A DNA stretch of 64,000 nt from Gracilaria vermiculophylla (taxonomy: Eukaryota > Rhodophyta > Florideophyceae > Gracilariales > Gracilariaceae), in NCBI GenBank assembly GCA_019155205.2, contig JAHNZQ020003148.1:810404-874403 (forward strand). The letters are read 5' to 3'. The notes beneath the pieces are model-generated. The model was not told where the DNA came from. It was given only the letters and a program-made list of their open reading frames with translations, and ran no database searches. Below, in pieces: positions 1 to 9,160 of this stretch; position 1 is the first letter of the stretch, and each line of letters starts with the position of its first letter. The translations under genes and the position numbers were made by a program.

Positions 1-1816
1 GAGGGCGGGCTTGGAGATGGCGGCTGGCTCGGCCGTCACTCACGATCATTTTTAACATTTCAATCACTTTGAAGTCAAGGGGTTTGATAGATAGCCTAAC
101 TGTTTTCTGATTAGAGTCACACGACGGATTTTGCTTGCAAGTAGCAACACATGATGATGATGTGATCTGTCGCGTCCATTATACTAAATGAATGCTTTAC
201 GCTGTTGGAAAAATCATGCTCGCGTGACGTTGATTGTTTTTGAAAGAGAGAGTGTAGCACTTGACTTGATGCGCCTCCCGAAATGACGGGCATGTTGAGA
301 ACAAGGCACGCGCGGTTCTAGACTGAACATGTGTGTGCGCCGTGCAGCGCGCGGGGAGAGCGCAGCGCGGTTGCGAACGAGCCGACGGCACAGCTCGCAT
401 TGGAGCACTCGCGGAATCGGCGAGGAGTGCGGTGCTGCGCGCGGCAACGGTGAAGGCGCTGCTTGGGAGCGGCATGTCTGGCGACTGGTTTGAACAGTTT
501 TGGCATTGCACGCGGGCGGCGGGGGCGGAGGCGGTGCTGTGCGCCGCTGTGATGAAAGTGGCTGATGCATGGAACGGAGGAGTACAAAACGTGTCCCATG
601 TTTTTCGCGTGCTTCGCGCTAGCTAGACGTTCAAAGCGTCGGAAAGGAAGACGCCGGCACACGGGGGGCATGAGGGCTGGTTGGTGCGTTACAGCATGCG
701 GAAAGCTGAGCTGAGAAAGAGTCCAACGTGGGGCAGGTAGCCAGCAGAGTGCAATACAACGCAAAAGGCTATGCGACTTTTTGTGATGACGTTGAACACG
801 ACAGAGCGAGCGTTGAGAGGAAGAGCTTTGGTAGAGTAGAGTAGTTGGCAGTTGCTGCAGTGGCGCTGTGTCCCAGAAAAAGATTTGTGCCGCGGTGACT
901 GTCGCTCTCTTTCTCGCGCAGTCGCTCCGTCTTGTTGCGCTTGTGTGTTGGTTTGTGTGCAAATACTTGATGTGCTGCGCTTTGTTTTCATGCTTTGGTT
1001 TGCTTGTAATATGAGCAGTGAGTCGTATGAAAACAAATAAAACTGTGATGGGCACTACGGCTGTGACTGCTGCGAGAGCACAGCTTGGCGCGTGCTGTTT
1101 TTCGCGACGGCTGCACGACTTGTGTGTGTAGCGCTGATGGTATCGTCCGCTTTCCTGCGTGGCGTGCGTTTGGTGATGATGTAGTGAGCCATGCGTCTCA
1201 CCGCCGGCAAGCGCAGTTGTTGGAGGGGGGCGCCAACGTGCGCAAGTGTCAAGTTTCCGAGCACGACCGGCAGCGGACCGCGGCTGCGTCGGGCGGCACG
1301 CGTTGCAGCGGACGGCATGCGACGGGCGGCGCGCGCCGCGCGACTCGCGCCGCTCCTGGAGGGTGCGCTCGCGTCGCTGGGCGCGCGGCGGCGCGCGGGC
1401 GGCAGAAAGGGCGGGCAGTTGCGCTCTGCGGGAGGAGGGTGGCGTCGCGGCGCGGCGCGGCGCGGGCGCTTCCAGGCGTGGCGCGCCCGCGCGGCGTGCC
1501 GTGCTCAACGGCGCGCAGCCGGCAGCCTTGAACACCACCGCCTGCTGCGCGCTTTGGCGCGCGCATTCGCTTGGCGCGCACGCACTTTTTTTCCTTTTTT
1601 ATTTTGCCCGTCGCGCAGCGCCGCGGCGCGGTCGCGGGCGCGCGCACGTGTGCGAGTGAGTGTGTGAGTGCGTGAGTGAGCGAGTGAGAGTGTGGGTGAG
1701 AGTGTGGGCGAGTGAGTGTGTGAGTGAAGAGTGTGGGTGAGAGTGAGAGTGAGAGTGAGAGTGTGTGAGCGAGAGATTGTGCGAGAGAGAGCGCGCGCGC
1801 GCCAGCCGCCGCCGGA
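1..1816. other. Upstream region of SF3A1; no gene recognised
   Basis: The first ~300 bases are of ordinary composition. GC content then climbs steadily to an extreme level by about 1.05 kb. Several long open frames exist on both strands here, but they are mutually overlapping, lack recognisable domains and are what a GC-dominated sequence produces by lack of stop codons. A T-rich run lies at about 1587-1610, and a long GAGT/GTGT-type simple repeat (annotated separately) abuts the SF3A1 start. I see no RNA gene. Confidence 0.6.
1646..1799 (+). repeat. (GAGT/GTGT)n purine-rich simple repeat in the SF3A1 leader
   Basis: About 150 bases built from GAGT, GTGT and GAGAGT units run to within ~18 bases of the SF3A1 start codon. 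The sense strand is almost free of C, in sharp contrast to the GC-rich flanks. It probably lies in the promoter or 5' UTR. The units are imperfect and interrupted, suggesting slippage followed by mutation. Confidence 0.85.
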
Positions 1817-2368
1817 ATGGTGCTGTCGGACGCTCAAAAGAGCCTGCAAGGCGTGGGCGTGATCATCCCCCCCCCGGACGTGCGCACCATCCTGGAGACC
1901 ACCGCGGAGTTTGTGGCCAGAAAGGCGGCGTTGGAGAAGCTGGTGCTGCACAAGAACGGCGACGAGCCCAGGTTTGGCTTTTTGCACGCCACCAACCCGT
2001 ACCACGCGTACTACCGCCAGCGCATCGCGCACTACCGCGGCGCGCGCGAGCGCGACGCCACGCCGAAGCGCGACCAGTCGCCGCGCGCGGCGGCGGCGCG
2101 CGGCGACGGGGAGGGGGGGGGGGAGCGGGAGGGGCAGGCGCAGGCGCAGGGGGAAGGGCAGCGGGAGGGGCAGCGGGAGGGGCAGCGGGAGGGGCAGCGG
2201 GAGGGTGCGGCGGCCGGCGCGCGGGACGCGCGCGCGGCGACGACGACGACGGCGGGGACGGCGGTGGTGTCGCTGCTCAAGGCGGAGCGCGCGCGGCAGG
2301 CGGCGGCGGCGCGCGCCGAGCAGCGCGAGCCGCTCGGCGACGACGAGTTCAGCGTGGCAGGCGGCGAC

Positions 2369-2399
<31 letters not shown>

Positions 2400-3937
2400 T
2401 GGCGCCGCTGGCGCTGGACGCCATGAAGCTGACGGCGCAGCTGGCGGCGCGCGGCGACGACGCGCAGCAGCTGCTGCGCGCCGTGGGGCGCAAGGAGAGG
2501 CGCAACGCGCTGTTCGACTTCCTCAAGCCGGCGCACGCGCAGCACGCGCTGTTCCAGCGGCTGCTGCGCGCGTACGGCGCGGTGGCGCGCGGCGACGCGC
2601 GCGCGCTGCGGCGCGTGCGGCGCGCGGCGCGCGGCGGCGACGCGGTGCTGCGCGACGTGTGGGGCGCGTACCACGGCGAGTGCGCGCGCGCGGAGCGCGA
2701 GCTGGACGCGGCGCTGGACGACGGCGACAGGCTGCGCGCGGCGGCGGCGCACGTGGACTGGCACGACTTTGTGGTGCTGGAGACGGTGGAGTTCGCGGCG
2801 GCGGAGCAGCAGCGCGCGGGGCAGGGGCGGCTGCCGGCGGCGGTGCGCGACGCGCGCGTGCTGCCCACGATGCTGGCGGCGGCGCGCGAGGCGCATGAGG
2901 AGCGGCTCAAGAACGCGCGCGACGTGGACATGGACGTGGACATGGACGTGGACGTGAACATGGAGATGGAGATGGAGATGGAGAGGCGGCGGGGTGGTGC
3001 GGGGGTGGGCGGGGCGGGCCACGCGCTGAGCGACATCCCGGCGGAGCGCATCCGTCACGACGAGGCGGAGGCGGGGGCGGGCGGCGGGGGCGCGGGCGGC
3101 GGCAGCGAGGCGCGCGTGGTGCTGCCGTCCGGGGCGCGCGTGCCGGTGTCCAAGGTGCAGGAGTGGATGCGGGCGGAGCTGAAGGACCCGGCGTACAAGG
3201 AGGAGGAGGCGCGGGCGGCGGCCAAGCGGCGGGTGCGCAACCTGGCGGACGGGGAGGAGGTGGCGCGCAACCTGGCGCGGCTCGGGCAGGCGCAGCGGCG
3301 CGGGGCGGTGTACAACCGCGGCGACCTGCAGGAGGCGCTGGTGGGGCTGCGGGCGGCGGGCGGCGAGGCGGGGGCGGGGGCGGGGGCGGGGGCGGTGCGT
3401 AGGGCGGAGGCGTGCGGGCCGCGGCTGGCGACGGGTGCGGCTGCGGCGGGGGCGGAGGGGCGGCCGGCCAAGCGGGCGCGCGTGGAGGCGGCCGTGGACG
3501 CGCTGACGGCGGAGGCGGGCGCGGAGGCGCAGGCGGAGGCGCCTACAGCGGAGGCGGGGGCAGAGGCAAATGCGGAGGCGGAGGCGGCGGCGGGAGCGGA
3601 CGACGGGGGGCGCGCGGCGACGCTGGTGAGCGGCGACGAGTGGGTGGCCAGGCACGGGAGCACGGCGCAGGTGCGCGTGAAGCTGCCCGTGCACGGCAAC
3701 AAGGAGTGGAAGCTGCAGGGGCAGGAGATTGAGATGTGCGCGCCGCTGCGGAAGACGGTGGGCAAGCTGAAGAGCGTGCTGGCCAAGATGACCAAGCTGC
3801 CGGCCAACAAGCAGAAGCTGAGCATGGGCGGCGTGGGCTTTCTCAAGGACGGCGAGCGGCTGGCGGCGTACAACGTGCGGCACGGCGCGGTGATCCGCGT
3901 GGAGGTGAAGGAGCGCGGCGGGCGCAAGAAGCACTGA
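1817..3937 (+). CDS. SF3A1: Splicing factor 3A subunit 1 (SF3a120), single exon
   Basis: Predicted 706-aa SF3A1, a U2 snRNP component needed for branch-site recognition in the nucleus. An N-terminal Surp module (about residues 20-65) contains the family stretch IIPPPDV...NPYHAYYRQRI. A second Surp module lies near 230-262 (FDFLKPAHAQHALFQRLL). A C-terminal ubiquitin-like domain (about 618-706) ends in KERGGRKKH, very close to the conserved SF3A1 tail. The middle is low-complexity: a 12-bp tandem repeat encodes GQRE units (about 2155-2205), followed by Asp-Val/Met and Ala/Glu-rich tracts. The ATG at 1817 opens the conserved reading frame just before Surp1. No intron interrupts it. Third codon positions are almost all G or C. 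It converges with the primase gene downstream. Confidence 0.95.
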
Positions 3938-4555
3938 GCGCGGCGGGCGCAGGGAGCGCGCCGTGGGCGCCGCAGCGACGGGTGTGGCGGGGGCGGCGGG
4001 GGGGGCGGCGGCGGCGGGGGCGGCGGGGGCGGGGGCGGCGGCGGCGGGGGAGCGAGCGCGCGAGCGCGCGCGCACACAAGAGAAGGCTACTGTCAATGGG
4101 GCGCACGCACGCGGGCGCGCCGTGGAATGGAACGCACGCGAGGGCGCGCGCGCGCGCGAAGGGCGGCGGCGGCGGCGGCGGCGGCGGCGGGGGGGGGGAG
4201 GTGCGGCGCGCGCGGCAGGCGCGGCAGGCGCGAGGGAGTGGAAGGCCGGCAGCGCGGCTCTCGCGACGCGACGCGCGACGGGGGGGCGGCGGCGCGCGGC
4301 GTGTGCGCGCCCAATGGCGCGCGCGCTCGCGAGCGCGTCGCGGCTGGCGGCGGCGGCGGCGCGTGGGCGCGGCGCGGCGCGCGGCGTGGCGCGCGCGCAT
4401 TCGCGAGGCGCGCCGCGCCGCGCCGCCGCTTCCACCGCGCCGCCGCTTCCACCGCGCGCGCGCGGCGCGCGGCGCGCGGCGCGCGGCGCAAAAAAAGGCG
4501 CGCGCGCCGCCAAAACACACCAAAAGCAAAAAACCAAAAACATTAAACTCTTCGT
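3938..4555. other. Convergent 3' region between SF3A1 and primase
   Basis: This 618-bp spacer holds G-rich runs, (GGC)n and alternating CG tracts. An A-rich island at about 4490-4553 lies directly against the primase stop; on the primase strand it is T-rich and probably carries its 3' UTR and cleavage signals. No gene seen. Confidence 0.6.
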
Positions 4556-5986
4556 TCACTGCGCCAGCAGCTGGCGCGCGGCGCGCTCGTCCACGCGCCG
4601 CAGCCGCGCATCGCGCTGCGCGTCGCGCTGCTGCTGCTCGCAGCCCAGCACAAAGCGCTGCAGCTCGCGCACGGCGTGCTCAAAGTGGCGCAGCGCGTCG
4701 CGCCCCCCCTCCGCCTCCGCCTCCGCGCCCGCCGCCGCCGCCGCCTCCGCCTCCGCCGCCGCCCCCGCCTCGGCGTCGGCCTCCGCTGCGCCCCCCCCGC
4801 CGCCGCCGCGGCGGTGCGCGCGCAGCAGCGCGTGCAGCGTGGGCGCCATGCGCGCGGGCTCAAAGGCGTGCGCGTGGTCGGCGCGGAACGGCACGCACAC
4901 GCGGCGCGACGCCGGGTGCACGCAGAAGGGCGCCTTGAGCAGGTGGCGCACGTCGCGGCTGACGGCCACGTCCAGGCGCGGGAAGGTGGCGGCCATGACG
5001 ACGAGCAGGTCGGCGCCGCGCAGCGCGGCGTCGGCGCGCGCGGCGCGGCGCAGCTCGCGGCGCACAAACGCCCAGCGCGCGGCGGGCTCGGGCGGCTGCG
5101 CCGGCAGGCGCGCCACAATGGCGGCGCGCACGCGCGCGCTGCGCACGGGCGCCAGCAGGCGCGCGGCGGCGGCGGCGTCGTGCAGCGGGCGCTGCTCGCG
5201 CAGCACGCGCGCGAAGAGCGCGTCGCAGTGCGCGCGCGCGCGCGCCAGCGCCGGGTGCAGCGGCGGCGCCAGCGCGGCGGCGGCGGCGGCGTGCGGCTGC
5301 AGGCGCAGCTGCACGTAGTCGGCCAGCGCGGCGCGCTGCTCGTTGCTGAGGCGGCGCGCGCGCGCGTCGGCCACCCAGCAGTGCACGCCGCGGCGCCCCG
5401 AGTACAGCCACAGCACGTGGCGGAAGCCAAAGTCCAGGCGCAGCGCGTCGTGCACGACGCGCACCGCCAGCGCCATGTACGGCCAGAAGCGGTCGCACAG
5501 CTCGGTGGGCGGCAGCGCGTCGGCGGCCGGCGGCAGCACGGGCGCGTAGTCGGTCATGTCGATGTCGAACACGAGCTCCTTGAGCAGCGGCGCCAGCGCG
5601 GCGGGGCGCAGCTTGTGGCGCTCGCTGGGCGGCTCGTTGTACACGGCGCCAATGTCCAGCTTGAGCGGCGCGCGCGCCGCGAGCTCGCGGCGCAGCGCGT
5701 GCTCGTCGCCAAACGACTGCCAGCGCACAAACACGTCCGGCGCCAGCGTCATGGCCAGCTCGCGGTGCGCCATGGGGCGCGCCAGCGGCAGCCGCGCGTC
5801 GCCCACGCGCAGCCAGCGCGCCAGCAGCGGCAGCGGGAACAGCCGCGCGTAGTACCAGCGCAGCTGCTGCGCCACGGGCACGTCGTTGGGCTCCAGCGCC
5901 CTGCGCGGCGCGGCCTGGGCGGCGGCGGCGGCGGCTTTGATGGCGGCGGCTTGCTTGTGCTTGTTGTTGTCGTCGGCGGCGGTCAT
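4556..5986 (-). CDS. PRIM1: DNA primase small (catalytic) subunit
   Basis: Predicted 476-aa PRIM1/Pri1, the RNA-primer-synthesising subunit of DNA polymerase alpha-primase in the nucleus. Catalytic aspartates sit in ELVFDIDMTDY (D141 and D143), followed by the nucleotide-binding SGRRGVHCW (196-204). A third catalytic-type Asp lies in FPRLDVAVS, with HLLKAPFCVHP following. Length is near that of animal PRIM1 (about 420 aa); the extra residues are Ala-rich N- and C-terminal tracts. The ATG at 5986 has a good context (CACCATGA); the frame continues upstream only through a GTG. Oddity: the zinc-binding cluster, CC...C..C in animal and yeast enzymes, keeps only C164 here (TELCDRFW). Single exon, extremely GC-rich. 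Confidence 0.95.
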   Translation of the reverse strand: MTAADDNNKHKQAAAIKAAAAAAQAAPRRALEPNDVPVAQQLRWYYARLFPLPLLARWLRVGDARLPLARPMAHRELAMTLAPDVFVRWQSFGDEHALRRELAARAPLKLDIGAVYNEPPSERHKLRPAALAPLLKELVFDIDMTDYAPVLPPAADALPPTELCDRFWPYMALAVRVVHDALRLDFGFRHVLWLYSGRRGVHCWVADARARRLSNEQRAALADYVQLRLQPHAAAAAALAPPLHPALARARAHCDALFARVLREQRPLHDAAAAARLLAPVRSARVRAAIVARLPAQPPEPAARWAFVRRELRRAARADAALRGADLLVVMAATFPRLDVAVSRDVRHLLKAPFCVHPASRRVCVPFRADHAHAFEPARMAPTLHALLRAHRRGGGGGGAAEADAEAGAAAEAEAAAAAGAEAEAEGGRDALRHFEHAVRELQRFVLGCEQQQRDAQRDARLRRVDERAARQLLAQ

Positions 5987-6118
5987 GGTGGGCGCGTGCA
6001 CGCGAGGCGGGTGGGTGTGACGGGGGGGGGGGGAGCGGCGACCAAATCGCCCAACGCCGCGGCGCGCAAACCAAACAGTTCAAGGCCGCGGCGTTGCGGT
6101 GCGGCGCGGCGCGCGCAA

Positions 6119-6130
6119 TTTGGCGCCAAA
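6119..6130. promoter_or_regulatory. Palindromic E2F/DP-type site
   Basis: TTTGGCGCCAAA is a perfect palindrome containing the E2F consensus TTTSSCGC on both strands. It lies 133 bp upstream of the primase ATG. Replicative primase genes are classical E2F targets in animals and plants, so a role in G1/S expression is likely but inferred. Confidence 0.6.
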
Positions 6131-6222
6131 ACAAATCAGCGCCACGCGGCCACGCAACGCACGCGGCCACGCGGCCACGCGCGCCACGCGTCGCACGCGC
6201 GCCACGCGCGCCACGCGCGGCA

Positions 6223-6234
6223 GGCGCGCCAAAT
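6223..6234. promoter_or_regulatory. Second E2F-type site
   Basis: GGCGCGCCAAAT reads ATTTGGCGCGCC on the other strand, an exact match to TTTSSCGC. It lies between the palindromic site and the C2H2 gene, about 40 bp upstream of that gene's TATA-like element. Confidence 0.5.
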
Positions 6235-6273
6235 GGCCACGCTGGCGGCGCGGCGGCGCGGCGGCGCGCGTAC

Positions 6274-6282
6274 TTTTATATG
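6274..6282 (+). promoter_or_regulatory. TATA-like element of the C2H2 gene
   Basis: TTTTATATG is an isolated AT word inside an almost pure GC context, 120-128 bp upstream of the ATG at 6402. Initiation about 30 bp downstream would give a ~95-nt leader. Confidence 0.5.
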
Positions 6283-6401
6283 AGCGCGCGCGCGGGCGGC
6301 GGGGGCGCAGCTCGCCGCGCGCTCCGGCCGCCGCGAGCACCGCCCGCCCGCGCGCCCGCTCCCGCCCCCGCCCCCGCCCCCCCCTGCCCCGCGCCGCCAC
6401 A

Positions 6402-7109
6402 ATGAGCGCCAGCCCGCTGCTGCCGCCGCTGCGGCTGCCGCCGCTGCCGCCGCTGCCGCCGCTGGACGCGCCGCTGCCGCCGCTCAGCGCGCCGCTGCCG
6501 TCCGTGCGCTCGCTCTACTCGTCGGCGCGCGCCGGCGGCGCCGCTGGCGCTGGCGGCGGCGCCGGCGGCGCGCGCGGCGCCAGCGCCAGCCCGCGCCAAC
6601 AGGGCGGCGACGGCGACGGCGACGCGCTGCTGGCGCAGCTGCGGCGCGCGCCGGCGCCCGCGGCGCGCGGCGCGGCGGCGCACCAGTGCGGCGTGTGCCG
6701 CGCCACGTTCCGGCGGCGCGACAACCTGGCGTCGCACGTGCGCGCGCAGCACCGCGGCGAGCGCCCGTTCGCGTGCGCCGTGTGCGGCTACCGCTTCATC
6801 AAGAAGGACCACGCCGTCAAGCACCTGCGCGTGGTGCACCTCAAGGAGCGCCCGCACGCGTGCGCCCACTGCGGCAGCCGCTTCGGCCAGCGCTCGGACC
6901 TCAACAAGCACGTGCGCTCCGTGCACCTGCGCATCAAGCCCTTCGCGTGCGCCCACTGCGGCGCGCGCTTCTCGCACCGCGGCAACCAGATCCGCCACCA
7001 GCACGTCGTGCACGAGAAGCGCAAGCCCTTCTCGTGCTCCGTGTGCGCCGCCGCCTTTGCCGAGAAGTCCAACCTCGTCAAGCACTGCCACGCCGTGCAC
7101 CGCAAGTGA
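6402..7109 (+). CDS. Five-finger C2H2 zinc-finger protein
   Basis: Predicted 235-aa protein, probably a nuclear DNA-binding regulator. Residues 1-40 are a Leu/Pro-rich tract (LPPLPPLPP), followed by a Gly/Ala-rich linker. From about residue 96 to the end there are five consecutive C2H2 fingers (CGVC, CAVC, CAHC, CAHC, CSVC openings). They are joined by linkers of the type GERPF, KERPH, RIKPF and KRKPF, the Kruppel-like arrangement for sequence-specific binding. The last finger ends two residues before the stop. ATG at 6402 follows CCACA; the frame is open further upstream but contains the TATA-like element, so the short form is preferred. The specific target or orthologue is not recognisable. 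Confidence 0.88.
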   Translation: MSASPLLPPLRLPPLPPLPPLDAPLPPLSAPLPSVRSLYSSARAGGAAGAGGGAGGARGASASPRQQGGDGDGDALLAQLRRAPAPAARGAAAHQCGVCRATFRRRDNLASHVRAQHRGERPFACAVCGYRFIKKDHAVKHLRVVHLKERPHACAHCGSRFGQRSDLNKHVRSVHLRIKPFACAHCGARFSHRGNQIRHQHVVHEKRKPFSCSVCAAAFAEKSNLVKHCHAVHRK

Positions 7110-8053
7110 AACGCCCCCAGTAAAACCGCTCCCCGCCACAAACTCCAAATGCGCCGCAACCGCCGCCGCCCTTCACCTGCCGCCCCGTGCGCCGCACCGC
7201 AAAACCTTCCCCCCGCGCCCCTTCGCGGCTCGCCACGCGCCCCCCGCCCCGTTACAGTCGCGCGTGGCCACGTGTGCCCGCCCCCCCCCCCCCGCGCCCC
7301 GCGCGCCGCCGCCGCTTAGGCGCCCCGCCGCGCGTTGCGCGCCGCGCTGCGCCCCCTGCCGCGCGCCGCCGCGCGCCCGTAGCCGCCGCCTTCGGCGCGC
7401 CGCCGCGCCGCGCCGCCCCCCCCCGCCTCCCCCCGCAACCCCCCCCCCCGCCCGCCGCGCGCCCCGCGCGCGCCGCGGCCGCCGCCCGCACCCGGCCAAC
7501 GGCGGCGCGCGCGCGCGCGCGCGCGCGCGCGCGCGCCGCCGGCGGCCCCGCCCCTAACCCCTCGCCGCGCGCGCGCCCGCGCCCGCGTGTCTTGCGCGCG
7601 CTTCCACGCGCGCCCGCCAAAGAAGCGCGCCGCGCGGCGGCCGCGCGCCGCGGCCGGGGGCGGGGGGGGGGGGAAGGCGGGGGCCGGGGGGGGAGGCGGC
7701 GCCTGCCCGCGCGGCGGCGCTTGCGCGCGTGTGTGTGCGCGCGCGCGCCGGCAGCGCTGCGGCCCCGCCGCGGACGGGGCGCCGCCCGCAGCGCGCGCCG
7801 CGCTGCCGCGCCGCTGCCGCGCGCGCGCGCCGCGCCGCGCCGCTCGCGCGAGCGCGCACGCGCGGGAAGACGGCGCCCGCCGCGGCGCCGTCTGCGCGCG
7901 CGCGCGGCGCGCCCACTGCGCGGCGCGCCGGCGCGCCACGCGGGCCGCCCGCCGGGGGACGCGTCCGCGGCGGGGGGCGCGCCGCCGCCGTCCCCCGCCC
8001 CTCAACCCAACAAGACAAGACAGTAAACAAACAAGCACGCGTTGCAACAGCTT
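7110..8053. other. Convergent spacer between C2H2 and carrier genes
   Basis: 944 bp of extremely GC-rich sequence. Two small AT-containing islands sit next to the stop codons (about 7119-7150 and 8005-8045) and probably hold the 3' UTRs. A long alternating CG run is listed separately. C-runs of 8-10 bases are frequent. No coding gene or RNA recognised. Confidence 0.55.
7505..7536. repeat. (GC)16 dinucleotide repeat
   Basis: An uninterrupted alternating GC/CG run of about 32 bp, the canonical Z-DNA-forming sequence, in the spacer between two convergent genes. Confidence 0.9.
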
Positions 8054-9016
8054 TTACGGCAGCACGGCGCGGAACAGCTCGTAGCTGCCCATCATGATGG
8101 CGCAGGCGGGCGCCACCTTGGCCACGCGCGGCGCCGCGCCGCGCAGCAGCCCGCGCGCGCCCTCGGTGCGCAGGATGGCGCGCGCAATGCGCGCCGACGA
8201 CGGCGGCGGCGCGGCGGCCGCGTGCGCGGCGGCCGCCTGGCGGCGCGTCTTCACCACGTCGGCCGGCACGGTGCACAGCGCGGCCAGCGCGCCGGCGCCC
8301 ACGCCGGCGGCGCCAAACACCGCCCAGTCCAGCCCGCGCGCGCGCAGCGCGGCGGCGGGCGCCGAGCGCGCCGGGTCCTTGAGCCGCTCGTACGCCGCCC
8401 AGTAGATGGCGGAGAAGGGCGCGTCGCGCAGCAGCGTGGGCGCCAGCCCGCGCCACCACGCGCGCACGCCGCCCTGCCGCCGCACCTGCCGCAGCACGGC
8501 CAGCGCCGAGCCGCGCGCGCCGCCGCCGCCCGCCTGCACGGCCGTGCGCGCCAGCTCCAGCGGGCTGGCGGCGGCGGCGGTGGCGCAGCGCGCGGCGGCG
8601 CCGGCGGCCAGCGGCGCCGCCGGCGCCGCCGCGCGCTCCAGCCGCTCGCGCAGCGCCTCGTACAGCGCAAAGTACGCGCCCGTCGTGGGCACGGCCAGCG
8701 CCAGCGCCGCGCCCAGCCCGCGCCACAGCGCGCGCACGCCGTGCCGCCGCACGATGTTGCGCGCCGCGTCCAGCGCCCCGTCGGCATGGCTCTGCGGGTC
8801 GCCGCACGCGCCGCGCCCGCCGCACGCGTGCGCCTGCAGCTGGATCTTCACCACGTCCAGCGGCGTCACCACGGCCGCCACCACGGCCGCGCCCATCGTG
8901 GCCGCCGCCGCGTTGCGCAGCGCGTGCGGCGCGCGCCCGCGCCCGCCATGCGCGCCGCCGCCGCCGCCGCCGCCGTCGTCGTCGTCGCCGTCGTCGCCGC
9001 GCGCGGCGCTGCTCAT
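8054..9016 (-). CDS. SLC25A39: Mitochondrial carrier, SLC25A39/40 (MTM1) type
   Basis: Predicted 320-aa six-helix carrier of the mitochondrial inner membrane. The three carrier signatures read TPLDVVKI (51-58), SPLELART and VPADVVKT. Subfamily-specific stretches match SLC25A39/40/Mtm1: GVRALWRGL, LRDAPFSAIYW and the C-terminal KVAPACAIMMGSYE. Members of this subfamily are implicated in mitochondrial glutathione import (animal SLC25A39) and manganese/iron handling (yeast Mtm1). The first matrix loop is short and has two cysteines (ACGGRGACGD). ATG at 9016 is chosen because the frame upstream is Arg/Ala-rich and lacks homology. The ATG is 144 bp downstream of the stop of the M16C protease on the same strand. 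Single exon, GC3 near saturation. Confidence 0.88.
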   Translation of the reverse strand: MSSAARGDDGDDDDGGGGGGGAHGGRGRAPHALRNAAAATMGAAVVAAVVTPLDVVKIQLQAHACGGRGACGDPQSHADGALDAARNIVRRHGVRALWRGLGAALALAVPTTGAYFALYEALRERLERAAAPAAPLAAGAAARCATAAAASPLELARTAVQAGGGGARGSALAVLRQVRRQGGVRAWWRGLAPTLLRDAPFSAIYWAAYERLKDPARSAPAAALRARGLDWAVFGAAGVGAGALAALCTVPADVVKTRRQAAAAHAAAAPPPSSARIARAILRTEGARGLLRGAAPRVAKVAPACAIMMGSYELFRAVLP

Positions 9017-9160
9017 CGCTGGCGCGCGCGGCTGCGCCGTCGCCCAGCACGCCGCCGCCGCGCCGCACTTAGCGCGCCGCCGCGCGCGCGCGCGCGCTAC
9101 ACGTCGCACAGCGCAGCAGCACCAAAATGCACGCGCCCGCCCGCCGGCCGCCGCCGGCCG

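Larger units (their letters stand above)
5987..6401. promoter_or_regulatory. Divergent promoter region, primase / C2H2 protein
   Basis: This 415-bp region separates two divergent start codons. It contains two exact E2F-type motifs and a TATA-like element (listed separately), plus repeats of CGCGCCACG. AT-containing words stand out against the surrounding GC sequence, which fits a functional core promoter. Confidence 0.6.

Noticed and set aside
1505..4543. A 1012-codon open frame antisense to SF3A1
   Set aside because: It is a consequence of the GC-rich sequence lacking stop codons. It is Arg/Pro/Ala low-complexity, has no domain and overlaps a well-supported gene.
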